Assembly (NCBI GenBank): GCA_029934265.1
Contig: JAOZMN010000178.1
Location: 1-6,271, forward strand
Direction of reading: 5' to 3'
DNA length: 6,271 bases
Origin: Bacteroidales bacterium
GTDB lineage: Bacteria; Bacteroidota; Bacteroidia; Bacteroidales; JAADGE01
The notes beneath the pieces were generated by a model. The model did not search any database. It saw nothing but the letters and a program-made list of their open reading frames with translations, and was not told the DNA's origin. Position 1 is the stretch's first letter; each line of letters begins with the position of its first letter. The translations under genes and the position numbers were made by a program. Positions 5,480 through 6,271 of the stretch are shown in pieces.

Positions 5480-6271
5480 TTATCTGTAAATTCTTCTTTT
5501 ATTTAAAGCTCTTTGATAACGTTTTGCATAAATATTGTGTTGTCTTAAATTTGTGGAAAAATTATGATGACCGGAAAAATCTTCTTTGGCACACATGAAA
5601 ATATAATCATTTTTTTTGTAATTAAGAACCGCATTTATTGATGATTTTTCCGGTAAATTTATCGGACCCGGCGGTAAACCTGCATATTTATATGTGTTAT
5701 AGGGCGATTCGATAAGTTTATCGCTGTTAAGAACTCTTTTTTTAGAAAAATCACCACTTGCAAAAACAAGTGTCGGGTCGGATTCCAAAGGAATATGAAG
5801 TCGCAAACGATTAAGATAAAGTCCTGCAATAATTTGTTTTTCATCATTAAAAACTGATTGCTCTGCTTGCACTATCGAAGCCAAAATACTAACTTCCGAT
5901 TTTGAAAGTTTTAATAAATCGGCTTTTGCTGTTTTTTCAGTATCCCAAAATTTTTCGTACTCTTTGAGCATTCGCAAGAAAAAATCTTTTTCGGAAGTAT
6001 TCCATTTAAAACTATAGGTGTCCGGAAGAAAGATACTTAAAACAGTAAATTTGTTTAATCCGTATTTCCCTGTAAAATCCTTGTCGTTCAAAAGTTCGAC
6101 TATTGAAACAGAATCGGTTTCGATTTGTCCGGCAATTTTGCCGGCAAGTTCTTCCGGAGTTCTTATATTATTGAAAGTCAGATTTATATATTTCTGTTTT
6201 CCGATACGAAGCATATTTATAAGCTCGTTGTTGGACATATTATTTTTTATTTCGTATCGACCGGCTTTTAC
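5480..6271 (-). CDS. mltG: Endolytic murein transglycosylase MltG (YceG-like), N-terminus cut by the right window edge
   Basis: MltG is an inner-membrane-anchored lytic transglycosylase that cleaves glycan strands inside nascent peptidoglycan, probably setting strand length. The 263 visible residues are the C-terminal bulk of the protein. Features, numbered from the Met at 6238: FLPDTYSF (70-77), LASIVQAEQ (119-127), LYLNRLRLHIPLESDPTLVF (140-159), SPYNTYKYAGLPPGPI (178-193) and the closing HHNFSTNL (224-231). Glu126 aligns with the catalytic Glu218 of E. coli MltG as I recall that sequence; the preceding acidic residue of the usual EKET motif is Gln124 here. The frame is open upstream of that Met to the window edge and reads VKAGRYEIKNN, the typical GRYxI sequence before MSNNELINMLR, so 6238 is not the start. 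The missing N-terminus should carry the membrane anchor and the start of the LysM-like domain. It is convergent with the DUF5686 gene. Confidence 0.95.
   Translation of the reverse strand, partial: VKAGRYEIKNNMSNNELINMLRIGKQKYINLTFNNIRTPEELAGKIAGQIETDSVSIVELLNDKDFTGKYGLNKFTVLSIFLPDTYSFKWNTSEKDFFLRMLKEYEKFWDTEKTAKADLLKLSKSEVSILASIVQAEQSVFNDEKQIIAGLYLNRLRLHIPLESDPTLVFASGDFSKKRVLNSDKLIESPYNTYKYAGLPPGPINLPEKSSINAVLNYKKNDYIFMCAKEDFSGHHNFSTNLRQHNIYAKRYQRALNKRRIYR

Noticed and set aside
1..6271. tRNA, rRNA, insertion sequence or prophage genes
   Set aside because: No cloverleaf-like or rRNA-like stretch and no transposase or integrase protein was recognised on either strand.

Overview
The window looks like chromosomal DNA from a low-GC, probably anaerobic member of the Bacteroidota, most likely Bacteroidales-like. 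Four things point there: strongly A+T-rich intergenic DNA, no Shine-Dalgarno sequences before the starts, promoter candidates of the Bacteroidota type (TTTG ... TAnnTTTG), and genes typical of the phylum (a CarboxypepD_reg/DUF5686 outer-membrane protein and a DUF7935-like small protein). No rRNA, tRNA, CRISPR array, transposase or phage gene is visible.

Layout. Positions 841 to 1 (minus strand) hold the N-terminal 280 codons of pyruvate:ferredoxin (flavodoxin) oxidoreductase (nifJ), which runs off the left edge. A 330-bp A+T-rich divergent region (842-1171) separates it from a plus-strand UbiA-family prenyltransferase (1172-2038), best read as a menaquinone-pathway enzyme, possibly MqnP. Next is a 354-bp gap (2039-2392). 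It carries a consensus Bacteroidota promoter and a 15-bp perfect inverted repeat whose arms are also near-palindromes; both lie in the leader region of a 174-aa membrane-anchored conserved protein (2393-2917). After a 96-bp gap with small degenerate repeats comes an 817-aa outer-membrane protein with a signal peptide, a carboxypeptidase-regulatory-like domain and a DUF5686 region (3014-5467). Twelve bases further on, the convergent mltG gene (endolytic murein transglycosylase) occupies 5480 to the right edge on the minus strand. Its reading frame stays open through the edge, so the Met at 6238 is internal.

How the genes relate. This is mainly a housekeeping neighbourhood: pyruvate oxidation to acetyl-CoA and reduced ferredoxin, quinone prenylation, an uncharacterised inner-membrane-anchored protein, an outer-membrane protein and a peptidoglycan-processing enzyme. 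Gene orientations and gaps suggest several separate transcripts rather than one pathway operon. I found no convincing new multi-gene system. The least explained features are the inverted/direct repeat element at 2255-2336 in a long 5' leader, and the two conserved proteins of unknown function (174 aa and 817 aa).
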